Source of the DNA: CAZAGD01 sp049699975
Lineage (GTDB): Bacteria; Desulfobacterota; SM23-61
Direction of reading: 5' to 3'
NCBI GenBank assembly: GCA_049699975.1
Contig: JBNAWB010000204.1
Coordinates: forward strand, 1-6,255
Length of the DNA: 6,255 bases
Shown: positions 1 through 6,024 of the stretch, in pieces
Position numbering within the stretch: position 1 is the stretch's first letter
Layout: every line of letters starts with the position of its first letter
The notes under the pieces: model-generated
Databases searched by the model: none
Seen by the model: the letters and a program-made list of their open reading frames with translations, nothing else
What the model was told of the DNA's origin: nothing
Translations under genes and position numbers: made by a program

Positions 1-4
1 TCAT
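1..4 (-). CDS. Start codon of the next operon gene, probably acyl carrier protein (partial)
   Basis: An ATG on the minus strand at positions 4-2 follows a purine-rich ribosome binding site (GGGAGGGAGAGAGG, positions 27-14) with a 9-nt spacer. It lies 92 nt beyond the fabG stop on the same strand. Only one codon and one base are visible, so the product cannot be read. In this type of operon the gene after fabG is usually acpP, followed by fabF, so acyl carrier protein is the natural guess from context alone. No terminator-like hairpin is visible between fabG and this start, which fits continued transcription. Confidence 0.4.
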
Positions 5-13
5 TTTAATGAG

Positions 14-27
14 CCTCTCTCCCTCCC
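14..27 (-). promoter_or_regulatory. Ribosome binding site for the gene starting at position 4
   Basis: The purine-only run GGGAGGGAGAGAGG on the minus strand ends 9 nt before the ATG at 4-2. It is the main evidence that a gene starts at the left edge. The 92-nt stretch between fabG and this ATG shows no clear promoter or terminator. Confidence 0.5.
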
Positions 28-96
28 GCCTGAAGTAGGTACAAATTTCAAAAGTGATCGACGGTCAGAGAAAATATCTTTGCTTACCTGCCCTTT

Positions 97-837
97 TCAC
101 ATATACATCCCTCCATTAACATTCAAAACCTGACCAGTAATGTAATCCGCAGCCGAACTGGCCAAGAAAAGAACAGCCTGCGCTACGTCCTCTGGTTTAC
201 CCAGTCGCTCCATGGGTATTTGTTTGATCAAGAAATCCCGCTCTTTGGCGGGGATGGCCTGGCTCATCGGCGTATCTATAAAGCCCGGAGCTACGGCATT
301 TACTTGAATATTGCGGCTAGCATATTCCCGGGCTACGGATTTAGTGAAGCCGATCAAGCCTGCTTTAGAGGCCGCATAATTAGCTTGGCCAGCATTACCC
401 ATCTGTCCTGTCACCGAAGCAATGTTAACTATCTTTCCTCCCTTCTGTTTGAGGAAGGTGCGCAGCGCGGCTTTAGTTAAATGAAAGGCACCTTTGAGGT
501 TAACCGCCAAAACTAAATCCCAATCCTCTTCTTTCATCCTTAATAAAACTTGATCTCGAGTTATGCCGGCATTATTTACTAATATATCCAGCCTACCAAA
601 TTTATCCAAGACTGCTTGCACCATTCCCTCGGCATCTTCAGCCCTGGCTACATTACCCCCCACGGCCAAAGCTTCCCCAGGAAGGGCGATGATTTCTCGG
701 CACGTCTCTTCTGCTCCCGCGAGATTAAGATCAGCCACGCCCACCTGGGCGCCCTCCTGAGCAAAAAGCAGGGCGATAGCTTTTCCAATACCCTGAGCAG
801 CGCCCGTGACTAAAGCTACTTTATCCTTTAATCTCAT
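97..837 (-). CDS. fabG: 3-oxoacyl-[acyl-carrier-protein] reductase FabG
   Basis: FabG is the NADPH-dependent short-chain dehydrogenase that reduces 3-ketoacyl-ACP to 3-hydroxyacyl-ACP, the first reduction of each type II elongation cycle in the cytoplasm. From the chosen start the protein has 246 residues, normal for the family. The Rossmann cofactor motif TGAAQGIG is at residues 11-18, NNAG at 88-91, and the catalytic set is N113, S141, Y154 and K158 (YAASK). The PGFIDT segment and the C-terminal VNGGMYM are typical of FabG. The frame is open six codons further up to a TTG at 855, but the ATG at 837 is preferred: GAGAGAGG lies 8 nt upstream and MRLKDKVALVTG is a standard FabG N-terminus. It begins 14 nt after the fabD stop, consistent with co-transcription. 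Other SDR reductases look similar, but operon context makes FabG nearly certain. Confidence 0.96.
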   Translation of the reverse strand: MRLKDKVALVTGAAQGIGKAIALLFAQEGAQVGVADLNLAGAEETCREIIALPGEALAVGGNVARAEDAEGMVQAVLDKFGRLDILVNNAGITRDQVLLRMKEEDWDLVLAVNLKGAFHLTKAALRTFLKQKGGKIVNIASVTGQMGNAGQANYAASKAGLIGFTKSVAREYASRNIQVNAVAPGFIDTPMSQAIPAKERDFLIKQIPMERLGKPEDVAQAVLFLASSAADYITGQVLNVNGGMYM

Positions 838-851
838 TGCGATAACCTCTC

Positions 852-1793
852 TCAATTAATTTTTAAGCAGGCCTTGGCTTTTTCCCAACTTGATTTATCC
901 TCAATGTTAGCTATAGGGATCTCGCGGTTAATGCGGCGCAGCAAACCTGTCAGCACCTTCCCTGGCCCAACCTCCCATACCATATCTACTCCAGTATTAA
1001 GCAGCTTTTGCAGGCACTCTTCCCAGCGGACCGGGTGATCCACTTGTTTGACTAAAAGTTCTTTAATGGCCTCTTTGCCTGGATAAAAATCAGCCTCGGC
1101 ATTGGCCAGGACCGGAAAGATGGGGTCGGAAAAATTAATCTGGGCCAGGACCTCTTGGAGCCGTTCTCCCGCAGGTCTCATCAAAGGACAATGAAATGGG
1201 GCGCTGACGGGCAGAAGAACTGCTTTTTTCCCAGGTTTTTTGGCCACCATAGCCACCGCCCGTTCTACTGCCCCTTTATGCCCTGCAATAACAATCTGGC
1301 CCGGAGAATTGTAATTGGCTGGGGTCAACACTTCTCCTTGCGCCGCTTCTGTACACAAATCTGCCACTTCGGCAGAGGACATATTCATTATAGCCGCCAT
1401 GGCTCCTTCACCCACCGGCACGGCTTCCTGCATAAATTTACCTCGCCAGTGGACCAAGCGCACTGCCTCGGCAAAGGGTAGCGCCTCAGCCGCAACCAAA
1501 GCTCCATATTCCCCCAGACTATGCCCGGCTGCTACTACCGGCTTAACCTTTTCTTCACTTTGAATCACGCGCCACATGGCCACCGAGACAGTGAGCACCG
1601 CTGGCTGGGTGATGGCTGTAAGTTTTAGTTTTTCTTCCGGGCCGGCAAAACATATAGCGGCCAAGTCAAAACCTAAAGCCTCGTGGGCCTCGGCAAAGGT
1701 TTGGCGCGCTACAGAGTAATGCTCATAAAGATCTTGGCCCATGCCTACATATTGAGATCCCTGTCCTGGAAAAATAAGTCCTATTTTCTTCAT
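852..1793 (-). CDS. fabD: Malonyl-CoA:ACP transacylase FabD
   Basis: FabD transfers malonyl from CoA to acyl carrier protein, supplying the extender unit for fatty-acid elongation. The 313-residue protein is of standard length. It shows the N-terminal FPGQGSQ (residues 8-14, with Q11 in the oxyanion region), the nucleophile elbow GHSLGE with S92, R117 in WRGKFM, which binds the malonyl carboxylate, the catalytic H201 in APFHCPLM, and Q250 in the KQVDHPVRW segment. The C-terminal EVGPGKVLTGL is also characteristic. The ATG start overlaps the stop of the upstream acyl-CoA dehydrogenase by four bases (ATGA, 1793-1790). There is only a weak Shine-Dalgarno inside the upstream gene, so translational coupling to the dehydrogenase is likely. 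No domain is missing. Confidence 0.97.
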   Translation of the reverse strand: MKKIGLIFPGQGSQYVGMGQDLYEHYSVARQTFAEAHEALGFDLAAICFAGPEEKLKLTAITQPAVLTVSVAMWRVIQSEEKVKPVVAAGHSLGEYGALVAAEALPFAEAVRLVHWRGKFMQEAVPVGEGAMAAIMNMSSAEVADLCTEAAQGEVLTPANYNSPGQIVIAGHKGAVERAVAMVAKKPGKKAVLLPVSAPFHCPLMRPAGERLQEVLAQINFSDPIFPVLANAEADFYPGKEAIKELLVKQVDHPVRWEECLQKLLNTGVDMVWEVGPGKVLTGLLRRINREIPIANIEDKSSWEKAKACLKIN

Positions 1794-2944
1794 TTGCTGG
1801 CGTACTCTTTGATCAAAGCTTGACCAATAACATTCCTTTGAATCTGATTTGTTCCTTCGTATATCTGCAAAATTTTGGCATCACGCATCATCTTTTCTAC
1901 TGGATAGTCCCGCATAAATCCATAACCACCAAAAATCTGCACGGCATCCACAGTTACTTTCATGGCCACGTCGCTGGGAAAAAGTTTGGCCATCGCTGAA
2001 TATTTGGATATATCCTTCGGGTTGGTATCTACCCACCGGGCTACAGCATAAACTAAAGCCCGCGCGGCCTCGATTTGCGTAGCCATGTCCGCCAACATAT
2101 GCTGCACTGCTTGAAAGGAAATGATCGGCTTGTCAAACTGATGGCGCTCGCGCGCATAAGCTGCCGCCGCTTCGAAGGCGCCTTGGGCTAACCCAACGGC
2201 TTGAGCACCAATTCCTGGGCGAGTTTTATCCAGAGTCCGCATAGCAATAATAAACCCCATCCCCTCCCGACCGATGAGGTTTTCTTTGGGAACTCGGCAA
2301 TCATCAAAAATTAGCTCGCGGGTGGCGGAACACCTAATCCCCAATTTTTTTTCTTTTTTGCCAAAGCTGAAGCCGGGCATCCCTTTCTCTACTAAAAAGG
2401 CACTGGCCCCTCTGGGTCCTTTACTTTTGTCCGTTAAGGCAATCACCGAATATAGCTCTGCTTCGCCTCCATTGGTAATCCATTGTTTAGTGCCATTGAG
2501 CACATAATAATCCCCATCTTTCTTGGCCGTGGTGCGAATACCACCCGCATCGCTGCCAGCCCCAGGCTCGGTTAATCCAAAAGCCGCCAGTTTTCTCCCG
2601 GAAGCTACCTCAGGCAAATATTTTTTCTTCATTTCTTCGCTGCCAAAAAGGAGGAAAGGGTAAGCGCCAAGACCGGAAGCAGCAAAAGAGACCGAGACTC
2701 CGATACAGGCCCGAGAGATCTCTTCGATCGCCAGACAATTTTCGAAGGCCCCAAAACCTAACCCCCCATATTCTTCGGGGATATATATGCCAAAAAGACC
2801 AGCATCAGCTAAATATTTCAAAGGACCCCAAGGAAACTCTTCTTTTTCATCTAATTCGGCGCGCACGGGAATGACTTTTTCTTCAGCAATTTTCCGCGCT
2901 AAATCTTTAATAGCTTTTTGGTCTTCATTTAAAAAATAATCCAT
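1790..2944 (-). CDS. Acyl-CoA dehydrogenase family flavoprotein within the fatty-acid synthesis operon
   Basis: Acyl-CoA dehydrogenases are soluble FAD enzymes that oxidise an acyl-CoA to the trans-2-enoyl-CoA and pass electrons to electron-transfer flavoprotein. The 384-residue protein is of normal family length and has the full domain order: an N-terminal helical domain (about 1-120), a beta domain carrying the FAD/substrate signature AFGLTEPGAGSDAG (121-134) and WITNGG (155-160), and a C-terminal helical domain. The second family signature QIFGGYGFMRDYPVEKMMRD spans 336-355, and the catalytic base is E363 in QIYEGTNQIQR, the position used by short- and medium-chain enzymes. Substrate length cannot be read from sequence. 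No ETF genes are present here. It sits between fabH and fabD and overlaps fabD by four bases. Its real substrate (CoA- or ACP-bound) and direction are unknown. The ATG at 2944 gives the usual family N-terminus (MDYFLNEDQK). Confidence 0.93.
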   Translation of the reverse strand: MDYFLNEDQKAIKDLARKIAEEKVIPVRAELDEKEEFPWGPLKYLADAGLFGIYIPEEYGGLGFGAFENCLAIEEISRACIGVSVSFAASGLGAYPFLLFGSEEMKKKYLPEVASGRKLAAFGLTEPGAGSDAGGIRTTAKKDGDYYVLNGTKQWITNGGEAELYSVIALTDKSKGPRGASAFLVEKGMPGFSFGKKEKKLGIRCSATRELIFDDCRVPKENLIGREGMGFIIAMRTLDKTRPGIGAQAVGLAQGAFEAAAAYARERHQFDKPIISFQAVQHMLADMATQIEAARALVYAVARWVDTNPKDISKYSAMAKLFPSDVAMKVTVDAVQIFGGYGFMRDYPVEKMMRDAKILQIYEGTNQIQRNVIGQALIKEYASK

Positions 2945-3042
2945 CTCTTAGGCCATCTCCTTTTAAATACTTTTTATTGAAAATAATTAGCGATTGATCA
3001 AACAGGTATAATTTTGGGCATTTAGCCAGTTTTAATCCATCT
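2945..3042 (-). promoter_or_regulatory. 98-nt AT-rich gap between fabH and the acyl-CoA dehydrogenase, with distant ribosome binding site
   Basis: This is the longest gap between complete genes of the operon. On the minus strand it holds an AAGGAG ribosome binding site (2962-2957) unusually far, 12 nt, from the dehydrogenase ATG. Between them lies ATG GCC TAA (2956-2948), a two-codon reading frame directly abutting the AAGGAG. An 8-bp perfect palindrome TTGATCAA is at 2994-3001. TTGATC here could serve as a weak -35 box (17 nt from AATAAA), but the match is too poor to call a promoter. No strong terminator hairpin is visible. Confidence 0.3.
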
Positions 3043-4023
3043 TTACCATCTGATAATCGCCGATCCCCAAGTTACCCCTGTGCCGAATGAACAAAGCAAA
3101 ATTAGGTCGCCTGGTTTCAACTTACCTGCTTTTTGGGCTTCATCGAGGGCGATGGGGATAGTAGCAGAAGAGGTATTACCATATTTGTCGATATTTAAAA
3201 ATACTTTTTCCATAGGAAAGTCTATTAATTTAGCCGCGGCCTCTACAATGCGGGTATTGGCCTGATGCGGAATCATCAAGTCAATATCTTTACAAGTTAA
3301 ACCGTTAAACTCCAAAGCCTCCAAAGAGACTTCGGCCAAGGCGCGCACAGCTACTTTAAAAAGCGGATTTCCGGCCATCTTAATGAAATGCATCCGCTTA
3401 TCAACTGTTTCATGGGTGGAAGGATTTGCTGATCCACCCCCAGGGATATAAAGGAGCTCCCATAATGTTCCATCCGAATGAAGGTGGGTGGAAAGAATGC
3501 CTCGATCACCCTCCTCCCCGACCAGAATGACAGCTCCGGCCCCATCTCCAAAAAGCACACAGGTAGAACGGTCTGTCCAATCTGTTATCTTCGACATGAT
3601 TTCTGCCCCTAAGACCAGGACTTTGCGCCGCGGATCTTCCTTTATAAATTTATCCGCCAAGGAAAGGGCATGAATAAAACTGGTACATCCAGCAGAGACA
3701 TCAAAAGCTGCCGCCTTTTTTGCACCAATTTTAGCTTGAATAAAGCATCCCGTACACGGGAAAAACATATCCGGACTGTTTGTGCCTGTAATAATGAAAT
3801 CTAACTCTTCCGGGTCCATCTTGGCCATGGCCAACGCTTTTAAGGCGGCCTGTGTGCCTAAATCAGAAGTGGCTACATCTTTTTCCACTATGCGCCGCTC
3901 GCGAATCCCGCAGCGGGAAATAATCCACTCGTTAGAGGTATCCACCAGCTTCTCTAAATCAAAATTTGTTAAAATTTTGGGAGGCAAGTAAGCACCCGTA
4001 GCAATTATGCGCGACTTAACCAT
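3043..4023 (-). CDS. fabH: Beta-ketoacyl-ACP synthase III FabH
   Basis: FabH condenses a short acyl-CoA primer, usually acetyl-CoA, with malonyl-ACP to start fatty-acid synthesis. The 326-residue length fits the family. The Cys-His-Asn triad is intact: C113 in DVSAGCTSF, H253 in MIPHQANTRI and N283 in DKYGNTSSATIP. Also visible are SNEWIISRCGIRERR (30-44), containing the conserved W and R of the CoA pocket, R152 after DWTD, the glycine-rich FGDGAGAV (158-165) and the C-terminal SFGTGVTWGS. Primer preference (straight or branched) cannot be determined by eye. The ATG at 4023 follows a GAGGGAAGG ribosome binding site. The gene begins 40 nt after plsX and is followed by a 98-nt gap before the dehydrogenase. 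Related KASIII-like enzymes of secondary metabolism exist, but the operon supports FabH. Confidence 0.96.
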   Translation of the reverse strand: MVKSRIIATGAYLPPKILTNFDLEKLVDTSNEWIISRCGIRERRIVEKDVATSDLGTQAALKALAMAKMDPEELDFIITGTNSPDMFFPCTGCFIQAKIGAKKAAAFDVSAGCTSFIHALSLADKFIKEDPRRKVLVLGAEIMSKITDWTDRSTCVLFGDGAGAVILVGEEGDRGILSTHLHSDGTLWELLYIPGGGSANPSTHETVDKRMHFIKMAGNPLFKVAVRALAEVSLEALEFNGLTCKDIDLMIPHQANTRIVEAAAKLIDFPMEKVFLNIDKYGNTSSATIPIALDEAQKAGKLKPGDLILLCSFGTGVTWGSAIIRW

Positions 4024-4063
4024 TTCCTTCCCTCTTCCACGTTAACTAATACTAAACCCTTCT

Positions 4064-5143
4064 TTAGCTAATAATTTTTTCTTTGATTTGATCCCAAATT
4101 TTAGTTAGATTCTTAGCTCCAATTCTTTGTAATTCTTGGTTTTTATCCAAATTATTAGCCAGCAGTTTAGGCAAATCAATCTGGGCGAATTCATGCGCTA
4201 AACGGACAGCATTCTTAATGGCTTTGGCAGAAGACCTTCCATGGGCAATAATAACCACGCCATCTACCCCTAAGAGAGGAGCTCCGCCATATTCGGAATA
4301 GTCCAATTTTTTCTTAATTTTATTAACAGCCTGCCGGGCAAATAGGTAACCAATTTTAGCTCGCCAACTGGTCTTCAATTCTTCTTTAATCATCGCCCCA
4401 ATGGCTTCGGCTAAGCCTTCGCATATTTTCAAAGCCGCATTACCAACAAAACCATCACAAATGACCACATCAGCCCGCCCGTTAAAAATATCCCTTCCTT
4501 CTACCGGACCAATGTATCCTATGGAACTCTTCTTCAAGATAGCATTAGTTTCCCTAATTAATTCGTTGCCTTTAGACTCCTCTTCGCCATTGCTCAGTAA
4601 GCCAACTGAAGGATTCTCTTTTTTGAGAATATATTTGGCATAGGCTTCTCCCATAATAGCAAACTGGACAAGATGGAAAGGTTTGCAGTCTACATTCGCC
4701 CCCGCATCTAAGAGCAAAGTCCAGCCTCGCAAAGTAGGGAATATAGTTCCGATCGCTGGCCGGTCAACGCCATTCAATTTCTCTAAGATAAAAACAGCTG
4801 CCGCCAAAACGGCTCCTGAATTTCCAGCGCTTACTAGGGCAGAACCATCTCCCTTCTTTAACAAATCAAAAGCGACTTTTATAGAAGAATCTTTCTTCTT
4901 GCGAATGGCGGAGAGGGGAGATTCGTCCATGCCCACTACTTCAGAAGCATGGACTATATTTACAGGTAAATCTTTTTCTCCCGGAAAATTCCTCATTAAG
5001 GCCTCGATTTTCTCCTTATTCCCCACCAAAATTAGTGGAATTTTATGCTCTTGAGCAGCTAAAAGAGCGCCTTCCACAATATTTTGGGGAGCAAAATCCC
5101 CACCCATCGCATCGACTATTATCTTCAAAGCTTTATTTTCCAT
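4064..5143 (-). CDS. plsX: Phosphate acyltransferase PlsX
   Basis: PlsX is a peripheral membrane enzyme that converts acyl-ACP plus phosphate to acyl-phosphate, the acyl donor used by PlsY in the first step of phosphatidic acid synthesis. Family motifs in order from the ATG start are DAMGGDFAP (11-19), SAGNSGA (about 106-112), LLDAGAN, LLSNGEEESKGN, DVVICDGFVGN and YGGAPLLGVDG, followed by a HGRSSAKAIKNA segment. The protein has 359 residues, similar to E. coli PlsX; its lysine-rich C-terminal tail (about the last 35 residues) is the least conserved part. The frame extends one codon further to a TTG at 5146, but the ATG at 5143 is preferred. It shares one base with the rpmF stop (TGATG) and has GGAAGAG 5 nt upstream, inside rpmF, implying coupled translation. 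PlsX next to fabH links phospholipid and fatty-acid synthesis. Confidence 0.97.
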   Translation of the reverse strand: MENKALKIIVDAMGGDFAPQNIVEGALLAAQEHKIPLILVGNKEKIEALMRNFPGEKDLPVNIVHASEVVGMDESPLSAIRKKKDSSIKVAFDLLKKGDGSALVSAGNSGAVLAAAVFILEKLNGVDRPAIGTIFPTLRGWTLLLDAGANVDCKPFHLVQFAIMGEAYAKYILKKENPSVGLLSNGEEESKGNELIRETNAILKKSSIGYIGPVEGRDIFNGRADVVICDGFVGNAALKICEGLAEAIGAMIKEELKTSWRAKIGYLFARQAVNKIKKKLDYSEYGGAPLLGVDGVVIIAHGRSSAKAIKNAVRLAHEFAQIDLPKLLANNLDKNQELQRIGAKNLTKIWDQIKEKIIS

Positions 5144-5325
5144 CAAGTCTCTTCCGTTTCCACAACGACTCGCCCTTTATAGCTTCCACAATGAGGGCAA
5201 ACTCGGTGGGGAGCTTTAGGTTCACCGCATTGTTGACATATGGAAAAAGATGGCGTAGGCAAACGGTCGTGGGTTCGCCTTTTATCCCGCCTACATTTGG
5301 AATGCCTCCTTTTGGGATTAGGCAT
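5143..5325 (-). CDS. rpmF: 50S ribosomal protein L32 (zinc-ribbon form)
   Basis: L32 is a small protein of the large ribosomal subunit. The 60-residue product begins with the diagnostic MPNPKRRHSK, a strongly basic N-terminus that contacts rRNA. It then has an intact zinc ribbon: C30-x2-C33 and C43-x2-C46 (ICQQCGEPKAPHRVCPHC). This is the zinc-binding version rather than the cysteine-free paralogue that some bacteria express under zinc starvation. An additional cysteine at residue 11 lies outside the ribbon. The ribosome binding site is the best in the window. The gene lies 17 nt after the DUF177 gene and its stop shares one base with the plsX start. The DUF177-rpmF-plsX arrangement is a common conserved gene neighbourhood. 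Confidence 0.97.
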   Translation of the reverse strand: MPNPKRRHSKCRRDKRRTHDRLPTPSFSICQQCGEPKAPHRVCPHCGSYKGRVVVETEET

Positions 5326-5331
5326 TTTACT

Positions 5332-5340
5332 TCACCTCCT
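5332..5340 (-). promoter_or_regulatory. Perfect Shine-Dalgarno of rpmF
   Basis: AGGAGGTGA on the minus strand is a nine-base match to the canonical anti-Shine-Dalgarno end of 16S rRNA and sits 6 nt before the rpmF ATG. It contrasts with the gene immediately upstream in the operon, which has almost no recognisable site, and suggests L32 is translated strongly relative to its neighbour. Confidence 0.9.
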
Positions 5341-5342
5341 CA

Positions 5343-5891
5343 TTAGTGCGCGCGGAAACTCTTCAAAGCTGCCCACCTGGGGTCCAAATCCTTTTCCGCG
5401 CATTGGCACACTTCTCGATTTAAATTTTTACCACATTTAGGGCATAAGCCTCGACAATCTTCTTTACAAAGTACTTTGGGGGGGAGGGTCAATAAGACTT
5501 GGTCTTGGAGCAGATTAGTTAAATCTATTTCTTCCCCCTCATAAAATTCTGTCTCTAAATCTTCCCGCGTCAGTTCCACCTCTTGAGCTAAGGGGCGGTC
5601 TGGTTTGGGGCGCAAAGTGGTGGTATATTCTGCTTTCATAGTCCTTACAAAAGAATCCAAGCACCTGGCACATACCCACTTTACTGTGAATTCTAATTGA
5701 CTCGTTAAAATCACTATTCTTCCTGAACGGCGTAAATACAGATGCAATTTAATAGGGGCCACAAAATAGAAAAACCTAAAAGTTTCATGGGCCAGACGAT
5801 CTTCTAACCATTCTTCATTCTCATTAATAAACATCTCCTGGCCTGCGGGGCTTATATCTTCTAAACGAAATTTCAATTTATTCTCGCTCAA
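5343..5891 (-). CDS. DUF177 / YceD family protein, cysteine-rich
   Basis: This is a DUF177 (YceD-like) protein, a family almost always found beside rpmF and linked in E. coli and plants to 23S rRNA accumulation; the molecular mechanism is unclear. The 182-residue product has CARC at 74-77, the hallmark segment EIDLTNLLQDQVLLTLPPKVLC (about 121-142), then C146, C150, C153, C162 and C164 in a CRGLCPKCGKNL...CQC cluster, and the typical end DPRWAALKSF. Eight cysteines in pairs suggest metal (zinc) binding, by inference. No signal peptide or membrane segment is seen. The start is uncertain. There is no in-frame ATG near the beginning, so the options are TTG at 5891 or TTG at 5876. The latter gives MKFRLEDIS, closer to the family's usual N-terminus, with GCGAG 6 nt upstream. 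The first ATG (codon 20) would cut into the domain and abuts AGGAG without a spacer. It is the first gene of the operon. Confidence 0.9.
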   Translation of the reverse strand: MSENKLKFRLEDISPAGQEMFINENEEWLEDRLAHETFRFFYFVAPIKLHLYLRRSGRIVILTSQLEFTVKWVCARCLDSFVRTMKAEYTTTLRPKPDRPLAQEVELTREDLETEFYEGEEIDLTNLLQDQVLLTLPPKVLCKEDCRGLCPKCGKNLNREVCQCAEKDLDPRWAALKSFRAH

Positions 5892-5917
5892 AGTATAAAG
5901 ATGATAATTAAAACTTT

Positions 5918-5945
5918 AATATATAATGATTTTTTTCATTGTCAA
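5918..5945 (-). promoter_or_regulatory. Sigma-70-type promoter of the yceD-rpmF-plsX-fab operon
   Basis: On the minus strand a perfect -35 hexamer TTGACA (5945-5940) is followed after 16 nt by TATATT (5923-5918), in an AT-rich context with an A-tract in the spacer. It lies directly before the first operon gene and is the only strong promoter-like match noticed in the window. A start point near 5911 would give a leader of only about 20 nt to the TTG at 5891, or about 35 nt to the TTG at 5876. Known regulator sites such as the FapR box are not recognisable here. Confidence 0.75.
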
Positions 5946-5965
5946 GAAAAAATATTTCATTTTAG

Positions 5966-5991
5966 TAATCCATCACTGAAGAGTGGGATTA
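5966..5991. repeat. Imperfect palindrome just upstream of the operon promoter
   Basis: TAATCC (5966-5971) pairs with GGATTA (5986-5991), and CACT (5974-5977) with AGTG (5982-5985), around a GAAG loop, leaving a 2-nt AT bulge: ten base pairs in 26 nt. Its near edge is 20 nt upstream of the -35 box. It could be an operator for a dimeric regulator or the remnant of a terminator of an upstream gene; T-rich sequence follows on the plus strand (from about 6000) and, at more distance, on the minus strand. The sequence alone does not decide. Confidence 0.45.
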
Positions 5992-6024
5992 TTAGAGAAA
6001 TTTTTATTTTTGTAAGTGCCCGGG

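Noticed and set aside
1155..1481. 108-residue plus-strand open frame opposite fabD
   Set aside because: Antisense to an intact fabD, low-complexity composition rich in His, Arg and Phe, no recognisable domain.
3013..3032. Short GGC/GCC dyad after fabH as a terminator
   Set aside because: Only three or four base pairs with no proper U-tract in the direction of transcription; too weak to separate fabH from the downstream genes.
4024..4063. TTAGTATTAGTTAA in the plsX-fabH gap as a FapR-like site
   Set aside because: It resembles only half of the FapR box, lacks the dyad, and lies inside the operon rather than at its promoter.
4683..5054. 123-residue plus-strand open frame opposite plsX
   Set aside because: It lies wholly antisense to a well-supported plsX, has no family resemblance and no ribosome binding context; it is a shadow of the plsX codons.
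5035..5346. 103-residue plus-strand frame spanning the plsX start and rpmF
   Set aside because: It overlaps two confident genes on the opposite strand, and its translation has no domain features.
5922..5927. TATAAT on the plus strand as a divergent promoter
   Set aside because: No -35-like hexamer lies at a suitable distance upstream, and no plausible plus-strand gene follows. The match is a by-product of the AT-rich minus-strand -10 region.
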